In this document: piece by piece, positions 31,680-43,588 of the stretch
Numbering within the stretch: position 1 is the stretch's first letter
Layout of the letters: each line of letters begins with the position of its first letter
Origin: Lantana camara
Lineage: Eukaryota; Streptophyta; Magnoliopsida; Lamiales; Verbenaceae
Assembly: GCA_037501455.1 (NCBI GenBank)
Contig: CM074855.1
Coordinates: 53,265,001 to 53,329,000 of the forward strand
Direction of reading: 5' to 3'
DNA length: 64,000 nt
Program-made: the position numbers and the translations under genes
The notes under the pieces: generated by a model
Told to the model about the DNA's origin: nothing
Seen by the model: only the letters and a program-made list of their open reading frames with translations
Databases searched by the model: none

Positions 31680-34600
31680 ATGGCAACCAAAAACCCTCTT
31701 GTATCGATCCTCGAGTCAAACAAGTTGACTGGTCCCAACTATTCTGATTGGCTGAGGAATCTGAAAATCATTTTAGATTCTGAGAAGAGAACTTATGTTC
31801 TCTTCGAAGGGGAGCCTAGTCCCGAAGGGGATGCTCCCACTCGGGCCGAGCGGGATGCGATCCAGAAGTGGAAGGATGATAATCTCCATGTCCGTTGCCT
31901 TATGTTGGCTAACATGTCTCCGGACTTGCAAAGGCAACATGAGGCCATGGAATTTGCTTGGGAGATTTATGACAACTTAGAGCAACTTTACCGCCCTCAT
32001 GAACGTGTTACAAGGTATAACACTTCAAAGGAATTGTTCCACTTGAGAATGAGGGAAGGTTCAAGTGTCCATGAATATGGACTCAAGTTTCTCGCCCATA
32101 CTGAGAAACTTGCTTCCATGGACATGTCACTGAAAGATGAGCTTTCAGTGGACTTGTTGCTAGCCTCGCTCCCACCATCATTCAACCCATTTGTCCTTAA
32201 CTTCAATATGAATCATGCTGATGCTACTGCAGCTGAGCTGATTAGTCAGCTTGTGACAGCTGAAAGCACGATCAACAAGGACAATAAGGTTCTGATGGTG
32301 AATGCTCCATCTTCCTCTTCTGGGCCTTCTAAATGTAAGGGCAAGAAAGCCCAAAAGAAGAAGAAGAAACCCCTTAGGCCCACTGGTGGCATATCGAAGG
32401 GGAAGACCCAAAAGAAGAAGTGTGATCAGAAAGAGGATGTTTGCTTCCATTGTGGCAAAGCGGGACATTGGAGGAGAAACTACCCAGAGTACAAGGCTAC
32501 TCTAAAGAAAGGTATGTTTCTCGTTGAAGTAAATCTTTCTATTAATTCTAGTTCTTGGGTACTTGATACCGGTTGTGGAGCTCATATCTGTAATGATGTA
32601 CAGATGCTAAATGAAGTCCAACAACTCAGAAAAGGAGAATGTGTCTTGAAGATCGGCGATGGCTCAAATGTTGAAGCTCGAGCTTTAGGCACAATTATAT
32701 TAGATTTAGGTATTTTTGAGTTAGTTTTAAATAAAGTCCTTTATGTACCGAGCATTATTCATAATATAATTTCAGTTCCAATTTTTGTGAAGGTTATGAA
32801 ACTTATATTAAGAATGGTAAGTACTTTATCAAACGGAACAACTCTTCCGTTCACATCGGTACTCTAAGTAATGGACTTTATCTAACTCAGAATATCAATA
32901 TTATGAATATACAACGAGAAACTAAACGTAAGAGAGATGACAAAGTTTCAGCTCCCTTATGGCACGCTAGATTAAGACACATTTCCAAGAACATAATTAC
33001 CAAGATAAACACTTTAGGATCGTTCTCTGAAAATGATCTCAAAGAGTTAACTTCTTGTGAGTCCTGTCTCAAAGGAAATATGTCCAAAGTTCCTTTTAGA
33101 GGAACTGTGGAACGTGCCACTAAGGTCTTGGATTTGATCCATTCTGATGTTTGTAGACCGCTTAGTGTAAGCACGAGAAACAATCATCAGTATTTCATAA
33201 TCTTTAGCGATGACTTTAGTCGGTATGGTTATGTATACTTAATGAAGTATAAATCTGAAGCTTTTGAGAAATTCCTAGAATTTCAAAAGGAGGTTGAGAA
33301 CCAAACTGATCACAAGATCAAAGCACTTAGATCTGATCGAGGAGGCGAGTATCTTAGTGAAGATTTCCTTAATCATCTCAAAGATAATGGGATTATCTCT
33401 AGGTGGACTCCTCCGGGAACTCCTCAACTTAATGGAGTTTCTGTGAGAAGGAATCGAACTCTACTCGATATGGTTTGTTCCATGATGAGTTTCACTGACT
33501 TACCACCTTCTTTCTGGGGTTATGCCCTAGAAAGTGCAGCAAAGTTTTTGAATCTATTTCCCTCTGATTCAGTCCCTAAAACGCCCTATGAAATGTGGCA
33601 TGGTAAAATCCCTAGTTATTCTTACTTAAGAATTTGGGGTTGTCCTGCTTACGTGAAAGGACAGAGGGAGATAAGTTAGAATCTCCTTCTAACTTATGCT
33701 ACTTTGTAGGTTATCCTAAGGAATCCATAGGATACTACTTCTTTGATCAATCTGAGCAAAAGGTGTTTGTTTCCAGAAATTCTACTTTTCTTGAGGAACC
33801 TTTCCTTAAAGAAAAGAAAGGCAAGATCATAGAATTAGAGGAAGTACAAAGTGACCCCACGCCACCCACTGAAGAAACATCCCCTTCTGATCAACCACAA
33901 CCAATCGCAAATTTTGATACACACGTAAATTCTCCTCTAAGGCGTTCTGAACGCACTCCTAGACAACCGGAGAGATGGTATGGATTCGTCCATGAGATCT
34001 CTCAAAAGGATAATGATCCTTTAACATATGAGGAGGCACTTTTAGATTCTGACTCTGGATAGAAGGCATGAAATCCGAAATAGATTCCATGAACTCCAAC
34101 CAAGTTTGGACCTTGGTAGATTTTCCTGATGGGGTCAAACCCATAGGTTGCAAATGGATTTTTAAGAGAAAGCTTGGAGTTGATAGAAGCATTGCAGCCT
34201 ACAAAGCAAGACTGGTTGCAAAAGGATTCACTCAAAGACCCGGCGTAGACTTTGATGAAACCTTTTCACCAGTTGCAATGCAAAAGTCTATTTGGATCAT
34301 GCTTGCCATTGCTACATATTATGACTATGAGATATGGTAAATGGATGTGAAAACTGCTTTTTTCAATGGTGACATTGATAAAGACATTTATATGGAGCAA
34401 CCCATAGGTTTCACATTCAGAGGGAGTGAGCAAAAGGTTTGCAAACTCCAAAGATCAATCTATGGATTGAAACAGGCTTCTAGGAATTGGAATATTCGAT
34501 TTGATGAATCAGTCAAAGCGTTTGGCTTCATTCAAATTTCGAATGAATCATGTGTGTATAGAAAGGAATTGGAGACCTCAGTGCAATTCTTAGTACTTTA

Positions 34601-35588
34601 TGTTGATGACATCCTTCTTATTAGGAATTCGAAAGATGACATGAAAGTGACTAAGTTATGGTTATCGAACCAATTCGAGATGAAAGATCTTGGTGATGCA
34701 TCCTATATCCTTGGAATTAAGATCTATCGAGATAGATCTAGAAGATTAATAGGACTATCACAGTCGATGTACATTGACAAAGTATTGAAGAGATTCAATA
34801 TGGAGTCAGCGAAGGTTAAGAACTTTCTTGTGAGTGTAGGAACATATCTTTCTAAGAAGATGTGTCCTAAGACTAACCTTGAGAAGGAAAGAATGACTCA
34901 TACACATTATACATCAGCAATAGGTAGCATAATGTATGCAATGTTATGTACTCGACCGGATGTGGCTTATATACTTAGTGTAACAAGTCGTTTCCAATCT
35001 GACCCTAGAGATGGTCACTGGGCTGCCGTGAAGAATATTCTTAAGTACTTGAAAAGTACTAAAGATATATTCCTAGTTTACGGAGGTCAGGAAGATCTCA
35101 CTATCGAAGGATACTGCGATGCAAGCTTTGCATCTGACTTAGATGATTTTAAGTCAATGTCAGGATACATTTTCTACCTTAACGGCGGAGCAGTGAGTTG
35201 GAAGAGTTTCAAGCAAACGACCACTGCAGATTCGACCACTGAGGCCGAATACTTAGCTGCAAATGATGCAGCTAAGGAAGGTGTTTGGATTAGAAACTTC
35301 ATTCAAGAGTTGAATGTTGTTCCTAGCATGAAAGACCCCATTACTGTGTTTTGTGACAACACTGGGGTGGTTGCTCAAGCAAGAGAACCAAGATCTCACC
35401 AACGGACCAAGCACATTAAGAGGATGTATCACCTAATCCGTGATATTATCAAAAGAGGAGATGTTCAAATTGAGAGGGTCGCATCAACAGAGAACGTGGC
35501 AAATCCACTTACTAAACCCCTTAGTCGAGAAGCTTTCCAAGGTCATCTTCAGAAGATGGGACTGAGAGTAGCTTTAGAATGGTTTTGA
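31680..35588 (+). pseudogene. gag-pol: Element C copia gag-pol polyprotein, broken
   Basis: Copia order can be followed through five frames. Gag and protease are at 31680-32790. The zinc knuckle is C255, C258, H263 but has Y268 where the last cysteine belongs, and the protease has D296 in LDTG. A frameshift near 32790 leads to integrase (to 33655), where the catalytic glutamate is replaced by valine (codon 33443-33445, in the motif NGVSxRRNRT). A two-base insertion near 33660 shifts the frame again. Another frameshift lies near 34055. A TAA at 34338-34340 interrupts reverse transcriptase. The last frame (34341-35588) holds YVDD and RNase H. None of the enzyme functions downstream of protease could be made intact. 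The gag start resembles that of large-LTR plant copia elements, but I do not assign a lineage. Confidence 0.93.
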
Positions 35589-35590
35589 CG

Positions 35591-35604
35591 GGTAAGTAGG
35601 AGAT
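35591..35604 (+). other. Element C polypurine tract
   Basis: GGTAAGTAGGAGAT lies directly before the 3' LTR. It is a weak tract with two thymines inside, as is usual in copia elements. Confidence 0.75.
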
Positions 35605-37532
35605 TGTTAGGAATAGTGCCCTAGAAAGGCGATTGTATATCGGCTTTGTATATTTTCTTATTGTAATCACAGACAATCTTTGAATAAAATAACGAATTGA
35701 GGCAACACGTCTTTATATGCTCTTGTTTGGTATGCGTTTACTTTAGTTGTGCATCTATGAAAACTCCCCTAATCCTGATGACTTTAGGACTCTACCATTT
35801 AGGTGAAATGGTTCATGAAACGAGCCCTATATCACATAAGTCATGATTAGTAAAATACTCCAAGCTGATGAGTCCTAGAGACAGTGGCAGTGTCAACCTG
35901 ACTCCTTTAAGGCTTGCTTGTGGGATCACGCCCTTAAGAAGGACCACCTTGTTTCATGGAGGTGCAAAGTGTATAGTTGATACGTGCGTGATACATGAGG
36001 GTGCTTACTTCTATAAGTAAGTTCACTGAGGTGCCCCGTGTGAGAAGATTCCTAAATGGGAAAGGAAGTTTCTATTTCAGGAAATGGAAACTTCCAGATT
36101 AGGAAATATCTCACGAGTCATTGATGTGATTAATTGATCCTCAGACTTGAGGTTCCATGTCACTTTGTGAGTTAACTCTGTAGCCTTAGGTATAAGCTTT
36201 AAAGGGTGTCACCTTAGACAACTGATTCAAGGCTTATGTTGGGGCTGCACAAGTGACTCATGAAAGTGAATGAGAATCAAGAAAGGACCTACACTTACAT
36301 TTGCAAGGTGATCTCATATTGTGTAAGTCATTCATATTCCATATGGAGTCCTTGGCCAAGGCAGTAGATCAAGACATCGAGAAAAGGGTTTCTTGGATTG
36401 AGATCAAATGGATATGAAATGCACTTAGCTTTAAGACCAGATTATTAGGGTTCTGATTATTCCCTTACCCTAGATCTTGGTTGAGAGATAGTAAGTAGGA
36501 GGATTGTATCTCACATGAATCAATGACTTAAAGGTTCTGTCGAATCGAGACATTCCAATTCAGCTAGGGGTTAAACACCTGTTGCTAGACTATGGTCGTT
36601 TAATCTGTGGACTGATTAATTAATTAGTGAAATAATTAATTAGGATCACTGCTGATTGAATTGAGAACCTAGAGGGTCACACACAACAACTTGGTTACAT
36701 AAGTTAAGGCTTTGGAATGATTAAACGAGTTAATCAAGCTAAAAGGGTTCCACACGTGTGAAGCACACGTGTGGGTCACGGGAGTGACACGTGTCATACA
36801 TAGACACGTGTGCACCGTACGTGTATAATTATTTATGTATTAAATAATTTATGTGTTAACTATTTAATTGTCTTTTGTTTAATTTTGAATTAAAAATGAA
36901 GGTCTTATTTTGGAGAAATTAATCGATTTAATTAATTAGATAAATAATTTATTTATTTATTAATAAATAAAGTATAATATTATCCAAAAAGAGTTTGGAT
37001 ATTTTAGCTCTCTTAAAATTGATTTGAATTAGAATTCAAACTCAAGGTTTGGAATTACTTGATGATCAAGTAATAAGAGAGAGAGGGACCAAATCCTTAG
37101 TCCAATAGGACTAGGTTCGGCCGCCCCTCTCAAGATTATATATAGGGGAGCTCGAGCTCCCCTTAGAGAGTGATTGATAATTTCTTTTGGTTCATGTGTT
37201 GAACACCATCCTTTCTGCAAGATAAAATAAACCCTAGGTTAAGCCTAAACACTAACTAGAGAACTAGCATCCTTACTAGTTAGATTGTAGTCAAGTTGGT
37301 GGACCATCTCTAGAGAGCTTGAAGTTAAAAGTTTTAAAGATTCGAGCTTTACCAAGGAGAGGGGATCAAGCCGCGAGAAGAGCGTTCATGGGTGGCTTGA
37401 AACGCTTCAAGAAAGATTATTGAAAAGTAAGTTTCTTTACCTTACGAATTTGGATTCATGATTGCGAGTTTCGATCCTTTTGTTGGAAAATTTTTTAAAT
37501 TTCCGCTGCTTTCTGATTCCGTTTTTTCAACA
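35605..37532 (+). repeat. Element C 3' LTR (copia)
   Basis: 1,928 bp from TGTTAGGAATAGTGCC to TTTTCAACA. It keeps four CACGTG boxes at 36753-36810, the TATATATA box at 37137-37144 and the 18-bp palindrome after it. It is followed by the target duplication ATATA. Confidence 0.94.
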
Positions 37533-37537
37533 ATATA

Positions 37538-39126
37538 TTGGACTGTACTGGATAATTCAAGCTGTTTCGAGGACAACCTGATATCTGATAATAGGGTTTA
37601 AATATTTATCAAAATTTATATAATTGTTAGTATTAATAAATACTTGCAATTGATTTTGACCCTCACTTTGACTTTGGCCTGGACATCCATAAATTAGAAG
37701 TATACTGGATATTAAAACTATTTCAACGTTACTGATATACAATAATACTAATTAAATATATTGGGATTTGAATACTTGTTAATAAAATATAACGATAATT
37801 CTATATAATTGATTATTAACTGTGTTAAGATTAAGTTATTAATTGTCAAACTTATTATTAACTACACTAAGATTAATTAACTGATGTCGGCATGTCATAG
37901 GAGTCGGTAACTTAGAAATTGTTAATAACGAATGATAGAATATGAGCTTAGCCAATCACCTGTTCTTGTCAAGTAATATAGAGCAACAACAAGCAAACAA
38001 GGAAATGCAACACCCCTGATGGATAGGTGGGAATAACCCCTTCTTGCTGGAGACAAAACATAATCCTCGTATCATAATTCTTTTTCTTTACTTCTTTTAT
38101 TCTATTTGCTTCTATTCTTTTTGTCTGCTTCTTTTATTGTGTCTGTTTCTATTCTTTCTGTCTGCTTCTATTATTCTTAGACTGTTCATTGACTTATTTT
38201 TGGCACTGCTCTTTAAATTGCCTGAATTACATTTTGAACTGTTTACTGATCCTGAAACTGTTGGTTCATTTGTTACTGTCTGTTGATCTGTTCATTGAAT
38301 TGTTACTGTACTGTCTACTGCATGTTCACTACCTTGTGTTCTGAGCCTCTGATTGATAGCCATTTTTTAACTGCTTTGTAAGCCTACCCTAAGCCGGATT
38401 CTGTAACCGATTCTGTAAACCAATGTGAAGGAGAATAACGACTGCGGGGACCCCAAAGTTCATTCCTTGGGTCGCGCCCTTGGAATGACCATGCGTGCGT
38501 CGCTGGTCTCTGTACGGCCACTGCCCGTTGACTACAGCCTGGACTGATCATCTGGGAAGGTGATACAAGGCGGGACCTATAACACTTGCCCCTCAATGAA
38601 CATTATCTGTTTATCCTATTCTTCATTTCTGTTATCGTTGTTACTGTTATCGTTGTTACTGTTATTCTTTTGATGTGCTCTGCTACCTTTCTGTTCATTA
38701 TTCTTCTGATTTGTCCTACTATCTTTCTGTTCTTGATTATTGTGATAATTCCCACTGAGTCATTTGACTCACCCTATATTTCCCTCTGTTTCGTTTTGTT
38801 CTCCAGAATGTGTAGATAGAGGATGCTACCTGGAAATGGAAATTGATCTAGAAGAAACCTTATACTCACTGTTTGAATATGATAGCGACTAAATTTCAAG
38901 TACAAATAAGCTGGTTGAGGTGAGTTAGTCGGCCTATAGTGACGAATAGGATTACTACACTTTTGAACTTAGATAAGTATGTTGACTTTGAATATCCTTA
39001 GTGTAGTATATTTGTAAATCAGATATGACTTTTATATTAGTGTTTACACAGGTTTCACGGAGTGACTGGTATCACCTGACGCCTAGGCCCGTGGGCATAC
39101 GGAGGCCCTCGGGTTGGGGTGCCACA
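37538..39126 (+). mobile_element. Element K LTR, 3' part
   Basis: A plus-strand LTR end, closing GGGTTGGGGTGCCACA at 39126 against minus-strand LTR E. It resembles LTRs A and G in general layout: a GC-rich block (38430-38575), then a GAGTC/GACTC hairpin, a pyrimidine-rich tract and CAG at 38757-38806. A donor-like ATAG/GTGGGA at 38027 would give a 780-nt intron. The long pyrimidine-rich region 38070-38200 and 38580-38760 produces hydrophobic chance frames. No coding is seen. Confidence 0.6.
38757..38806 (+). promoter_or_regulatory. Branch-point-like hairpin and acceptor-like site (LTR K)
   Basis: GAGTC at 38757-38761 pairs with GACTC at 38766-38770. A pyrimidine-rich stretch then leads to TTGTTCTCCAG ending at 38806. 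The branch-point match (CTCAC) is weaker than in the other LTRs. Confidence 0.4.
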
Positions 39127-40156
39127 GTCTCGCACCAGATCATTCAAAAAGGGTGGGAATGGCCATTTCGGGAAATAAACTGGGACGGGAAGGGTCGTTC
39201 CCATTATGCAGAAGATGCAGAACAGAGCAGCAAAATAGGGGAGCTTCGAACCAAATTCCAAAATCATCAATCAACCATGAGATCAATCGTAAATGCCACA
39301 ATTCATGAAATAAACATACTTAGGCACTTATGGTTCAATAAAAGCCGATATAAACACTCATATCATGCTTTGATCCTCAAGAATTATCAATATCAAACCC
39401 ATATATGAGTTCATCACCAAACACCATAAACTTCCAGAATTCTTGCACAAATTCAAGCTAAAAGGCTACAATCATACTTCCAACAACAATTAGCTAAGTT
39501 ATCAACCCTAAACCAAAACCCTAGCTTCAAGCAAAATTCAAGAATTCAACACATAGCTCACATATATACCTTGAAAGAAAAGGAGAAGAAAAGAGATGAA
39601 GTGGAGAGGATGATTGAGCTTCAACGTATGTAATTTTGCCGGAAAATAACTTGAAAATGATGAATTCTCTTCTACTTCCTTACTTGGTGTTTGATCGAGG
39701 GAGATAGAAGCAAAGAAGCAAGTGTATGTGTTTGTATGAAATGAATGAGAAGCATTACGTGATATGCATCTCTTGTAAAAGATCAAATACCCACAATTGC
39801 AATTTAGTCCTTCAATCTAATAAGTAATTCAATTAAGCTCTAAACTCATGAAATGTGATCAATTAAGTCCAAAGAAATTCTTATGCAATTAAGCCCTCAC
39901 ATTTAAACAAAATGATCAATTAAGGACACATAGGCACTTAAGTCACGTTCGGTAATTAATTCACATCTCAAACGAATTCAATTTATGCAATAATTCCCAA
40001 ATTGATAAGAATTCCATATAAACACTTTAAAATTAAAATTCATAAAATTATCATGAAAGATATAAATTAATAATTAGAAGAATTAAAATAATTCCTAACT
40101 CTCGAAAACTCATACGTAGCGTGCTTACCTGAACATCCGGAAAACTGGGGCATTAC
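39127..40156 (-). mobile_element. Element E 3' LTR, truncated (minus strand)
   Basis: On the minus strand it starts TGTAATGCCCCAGTTTTCCG at 40156 and is cut at 39127 by LTR K. It is a relative of LTR B. Palindromes of the GGGAATGGCCATT and GGAAGGGTCGTTCC type lie at 39155-39201, about 955 bp into the LTR, just as in B. A donor-like AAG/GTATAT lies at 39569. The remainder would lie to the left of element K. Confidence 0.75.
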
Positions 40157-40172
40157 AATCCTCCCCCCTTAA
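40157..40172 (-). other. Element E polypurine tract
   Basis: On the minus strand TTAAGGGGGGAGGAT, directly before the LTR. It closely resembles the tract of B. Confidence 0.85.
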
Positions 40173-40190
40173 AAGAATCTGGTCCCCAGA

Positions 40191-40427
40191 TTCATTGATC
40201 GGAAGGAAACAACTCTGGATGGAATCGTTTCATCTTATCTTTGGTTTCCCACGTGGCTTATTCCGTCTTATCACTTCTCCAAAGAACCTTAACCATGGGG
40301 ATTCTCCGGTTTCTTAGTTCCTGAAACTTTCTATCCAATATCTTAACCGATTTTTGTACAAAAGTTAAGTTCGGTTCCAATTCCACTTCTTCAATGGGTA
40401 GGATCTCGGTTTCATCAGGGTAGTATT
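40191..40427 (-). pseudogene. pol: Element E pol, C-terminal end
   Basis: The complement encodes the chromodomain-like C terminus of a gypsy pol, close to B and I (motifs [20 protein letters not shown]). It ends at a TGA whose complement is 40191-40193. An internal stop follows KTE. The frame is cut at 40427 by solo LTR H, and resumes at 56449 after the duplicated GTATT. Confidence 0.85.
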
Positions 40428-42269
40428 TGTAACATCCCGATCGTTCGGATTTCCAGGTACGCCATAACGAGAGGGTTTTATCTGCTTTAAATTATTTAAT
40501 TACGTATTTGAATGTTATTTTAATGGTTATATGATTATTTGAAATAATATGAAATTAATTGTTTAAATTCTTGAACTTTGATTTTTAAACGTTTGAGTTT
40601 CGTATGCTCGTAATTTGCTCGTTATGTGCCGGAATTCAATTCCGATTTTTGTGAGATTTTGATACGCGTGATATATGTGAGTTATGAAGGTGTTTGCATG
40701 GTCGTTTTATGTTTTCGGGTTCGTTTGTCGAGGTTTTAAAACTTAAGTATTTGACGAGGGACATGAGGGCCTAACTAGTTTTAGCGCGCCTCTTGTTCCG
40801 GAGGCCATAACTTGAGCTAGGGAATTCGGATTCGAATTCCGGAAGATGCGTTGGACTCGTGACAAAGAGATGAAGCCAAGGAACCTGATTTGATATTTTT
40901 CTAAGCCCATTTGGACCCTCGTTTTTCGCCCGGAACGAACAGCTTGTGCTTAAGCCACCTTCTTTGACTAGTCATGTACTTGTGGGCCCATTTTAACCAT
41001 GCTTAAACTTTAACCCTTGGTTTATTTGATCTTTAACCACTCCTATCTCTTCCCTACCTCTCCATTTCGGACCACACACCCCAAGGAGAAGGAAAATCTG
41101 CTGCAAATGGAGAAAAGAAGAAGAAGAAAGAAGCCCTCTCCCATGTCTTGTGATTTTTGAAGCCAATCTTCTCCATACTTCTTCATATCTTAAAGGTAAG
41201 TATATTTATGTATTCTCCTCTCTTATATGCTTCATTTGATCCTTTAAATTCATGAAATGCATCAGATTTATTAAGGGGTTTGAAAGCTTGCATGAATAGT
41301 TAGGGTTAGCTCATATTTTTGAATCCATGGCTTAGCTTAAGTTTGTGGCTGATTTGGTGCTTCCTTGTTGATTATATGAGCTTCTTTGCTTCCATTCTTG
41401 ATCTATACTTCATGATAGATGTGTTAGGGTTGATTCTCCATTGATAACATGATTGAAACCTTGAGTTTTTGGCCATGAAACTTGAAAACCGAACTGCTGC
41501 AAATCTGCTCATTTTCACCAAACTGCTGTCACGTTTTTGAGATCAAATGGATGAATTCTTGCCTCCAATTTCGTATGCTAATGCTTGGTAATGTAGTATA
41601 CATGTTTTTCTATGAATGTGATTTGTTTTTCCCTGAATTCATGCTTTAATATGGCTGCAAACTTGAGTTCTTGAACCTTAAAATCTGCTCCCCTGTTTTG
41701 GAACTGCTGTGTGCATTTGTGCTTCGTTGCTTGAGTTAATGACTTCCAATTCGTGTGAATTTGCATGGAGATGTTGTATACTAATTGCTTTACATGTTAT
41801 CCCTGCTCTTGCAAGTTTTTAGATCCATTTTCAGCTCCTAATCGAAGCATGATGGCCTGTTTGTATGCTATGCGCGAACCGAACTGCTGCTGTTGCGTTT
41901 TGTGATTATTTGGTGGTTCTAATGTGCTCCAATTCGTGTCAATTTGCATATACATGGAGTATATTAGTTTCTTATCATGTTATTGTTCATTCCCTAAAGT
42001 TTTAGCTTCATATTCAACCCCTAAGTACTTGTTCATGGCATGATTGAACCAATTGAGCTCATGTGTTCGTTTTTTACGCTCCAGAGTTGCTGCATGATTT
42101 CGGTGACCTTAATGCGTGATTTAGCCTTTGAACTCTAAATGAAATATGTTCCTAACATGCTAAATATGTCGTATATTAAGTTTCATAGCATTTGGAGTTG
42201 ATTTGGTATGCTTTTGGACTGATTTTGTTTAGGGTCAGTTTTGCCGGCAAACTTTGTGTGCGATTTTGG

Positions 42270-42412
42270 TTCTGTACTGAGACACCCCCGTGTCTCATTT
42301 GCCTTGAAAGGTGAGACACGGGAGTGTCAGGCTTCCTGGGCATGTCTGTACTGAGCCACGGGCGTGGCTCAGTTTAGCTAAGTTGAGGGACACCCCCGTG
42401 TCCCTCCCCCTG
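42270..42412. repeat. GACACCCCCGTGTC-type palindromes in LTR H
   Basis: GAGACAC with GTGTCTC at about 42280-42297, GAGACACGGGAGTGTC at about 42313, TGAGCCACG with CGTGGCTCA at about 42353-42372, and GGGACAC with GTGTCCC at about 42388-42405. The set sits between the first donor and first acceptor. The core resembles that in F, and differs from those of B and J. Confidence 0.85.
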
Positions 42413-43345
42413 CGCAGCCCTTGGTTTCCCTTTTCGGTTTTTGGTTTGTTTCACCTCTTTGATGCCTTTATCTTCATTTGTGTTGAACTATGAACTAGTT
42501 TTAATATGTGTAGGTAGTATTTTGGTTCGATTTCATAACATTTCGATGAGATTTAGGCATGCTTTGTTGAATGCCGTTTATGTGCGTTTTGTGGCGTTTG
42601 TGATTTCCTTAACCCATTTCCCATGTCTTGTGATTTGTTCTTGTTTTCAAACTTTGGAAATATGTTATATTATGTAATAGGGTGTATGTATTAGAGTTTT
42701 GTGTAAGATTGAATACGTTTGAATATGTGTCGAACTTAATTTACTTCAATACTCTTATTTGTCGAAATGTTAGATCTTGTACTTTGAATTTCTTGGATTG
42801 ATTGGAAACGTGAACTTATGAATTCGAATGTAAGTGAGCGAAGGATTGAATGACTTGATTATATGATTTAAATTCCTTAATAGTGCACATGAACGTGTTC
42901 ATGACATAATAGCATCTCTTATGTATTCATACGCATTCGCCGAGCATCAATATGGTTCATTTGAGTCTAAGTTTGCCTCTTGCGCTTTGTTTTGCTCTTA
43001 GGTTCGTTCCGTTGTTGAGGAAGTGGTTCGTTTGATTCCTCTTGGTCCGTTTTGGTTGGTTTGCTCGTCCAGGTGAGGTTTTCTTTCCTTTTAGTTATGA
43101 TGACCTAAAACCCTATTTGTATTTCGAACCCGCATGCGATACATATATGTATACATATGTAAATATGTGTTTTGATAAGTATTTTGTGGGTTTTGTCCCG
43201 TTTGTCAAGAAGCTTTGAAAACGCTTTTATAAGTCTATAAACTCTATTTTCGGTTGTTTTGATAAGCTTTGATAAGAGTGTGTGTGTGTGTAAGCGTGGT
43301 ATGATTTGCAGAGGAGCTTCATATGGTAAGTACGATATGCACAGG

Positions 43346-43376
43346 TTATGTCTGTCTGTCTGTCTGTCTGTCTGTG
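43346..43376. repeat. TGTC microsatellite in LTR H
   Basis: About six tandem TGTC units. A shorter ACAG run is found at the matching place in D (about 22092-22104). Confidence 0.85.
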
Positions 43377-43588
43377 TGAGTTCTGTGATCTGTTTGGGCC
43401 CCGGAGTTGTGGGTAAGGGAGACCCGGGACGACCATCGGGGTCGCCGGTTACGACCCCTGTGCACTTCTCCACCAACGGGAGACTTAGTTCTCCTATGCC
43501 GACGGAGCGCATTTTGGCTGGCCGTCGAAGGAACCGGGCGGGATCCTCCGGTTCACACGTTTCGTTCTGTGGTGGGTTGAGAGGGGCA

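Larger units (their letters stand above)
17831..37532 (+). mobile_element. Element C: Ty1/copia retrotransposon carrying a nested element
   Basis: Flanked by the 5-bp duplication ATATA (17826-17830 and 37533-37537). It has LTRs of 1,941 and 1,928 bp, a primer site, a long leader and a broken gag-pol. The order gag, protease, integrase, reverse transcriptase, RNase H is the copia order. Element D (20913-30696) is inserted in its leader, so without D the element is about 9.9 kb. The LTRs differ at several percent of positions with small indels, which fits the broken coding region. Confidence 0.95.

Noticed and set aside
38044..38819. Hydrophobic small frames resembling membrane peptides in LTR K
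   Set aside because: They come from a T/C-rich stretch (repeated TTCTTTT and TGTTACTGTTATCG units), and have no start context or conservation.
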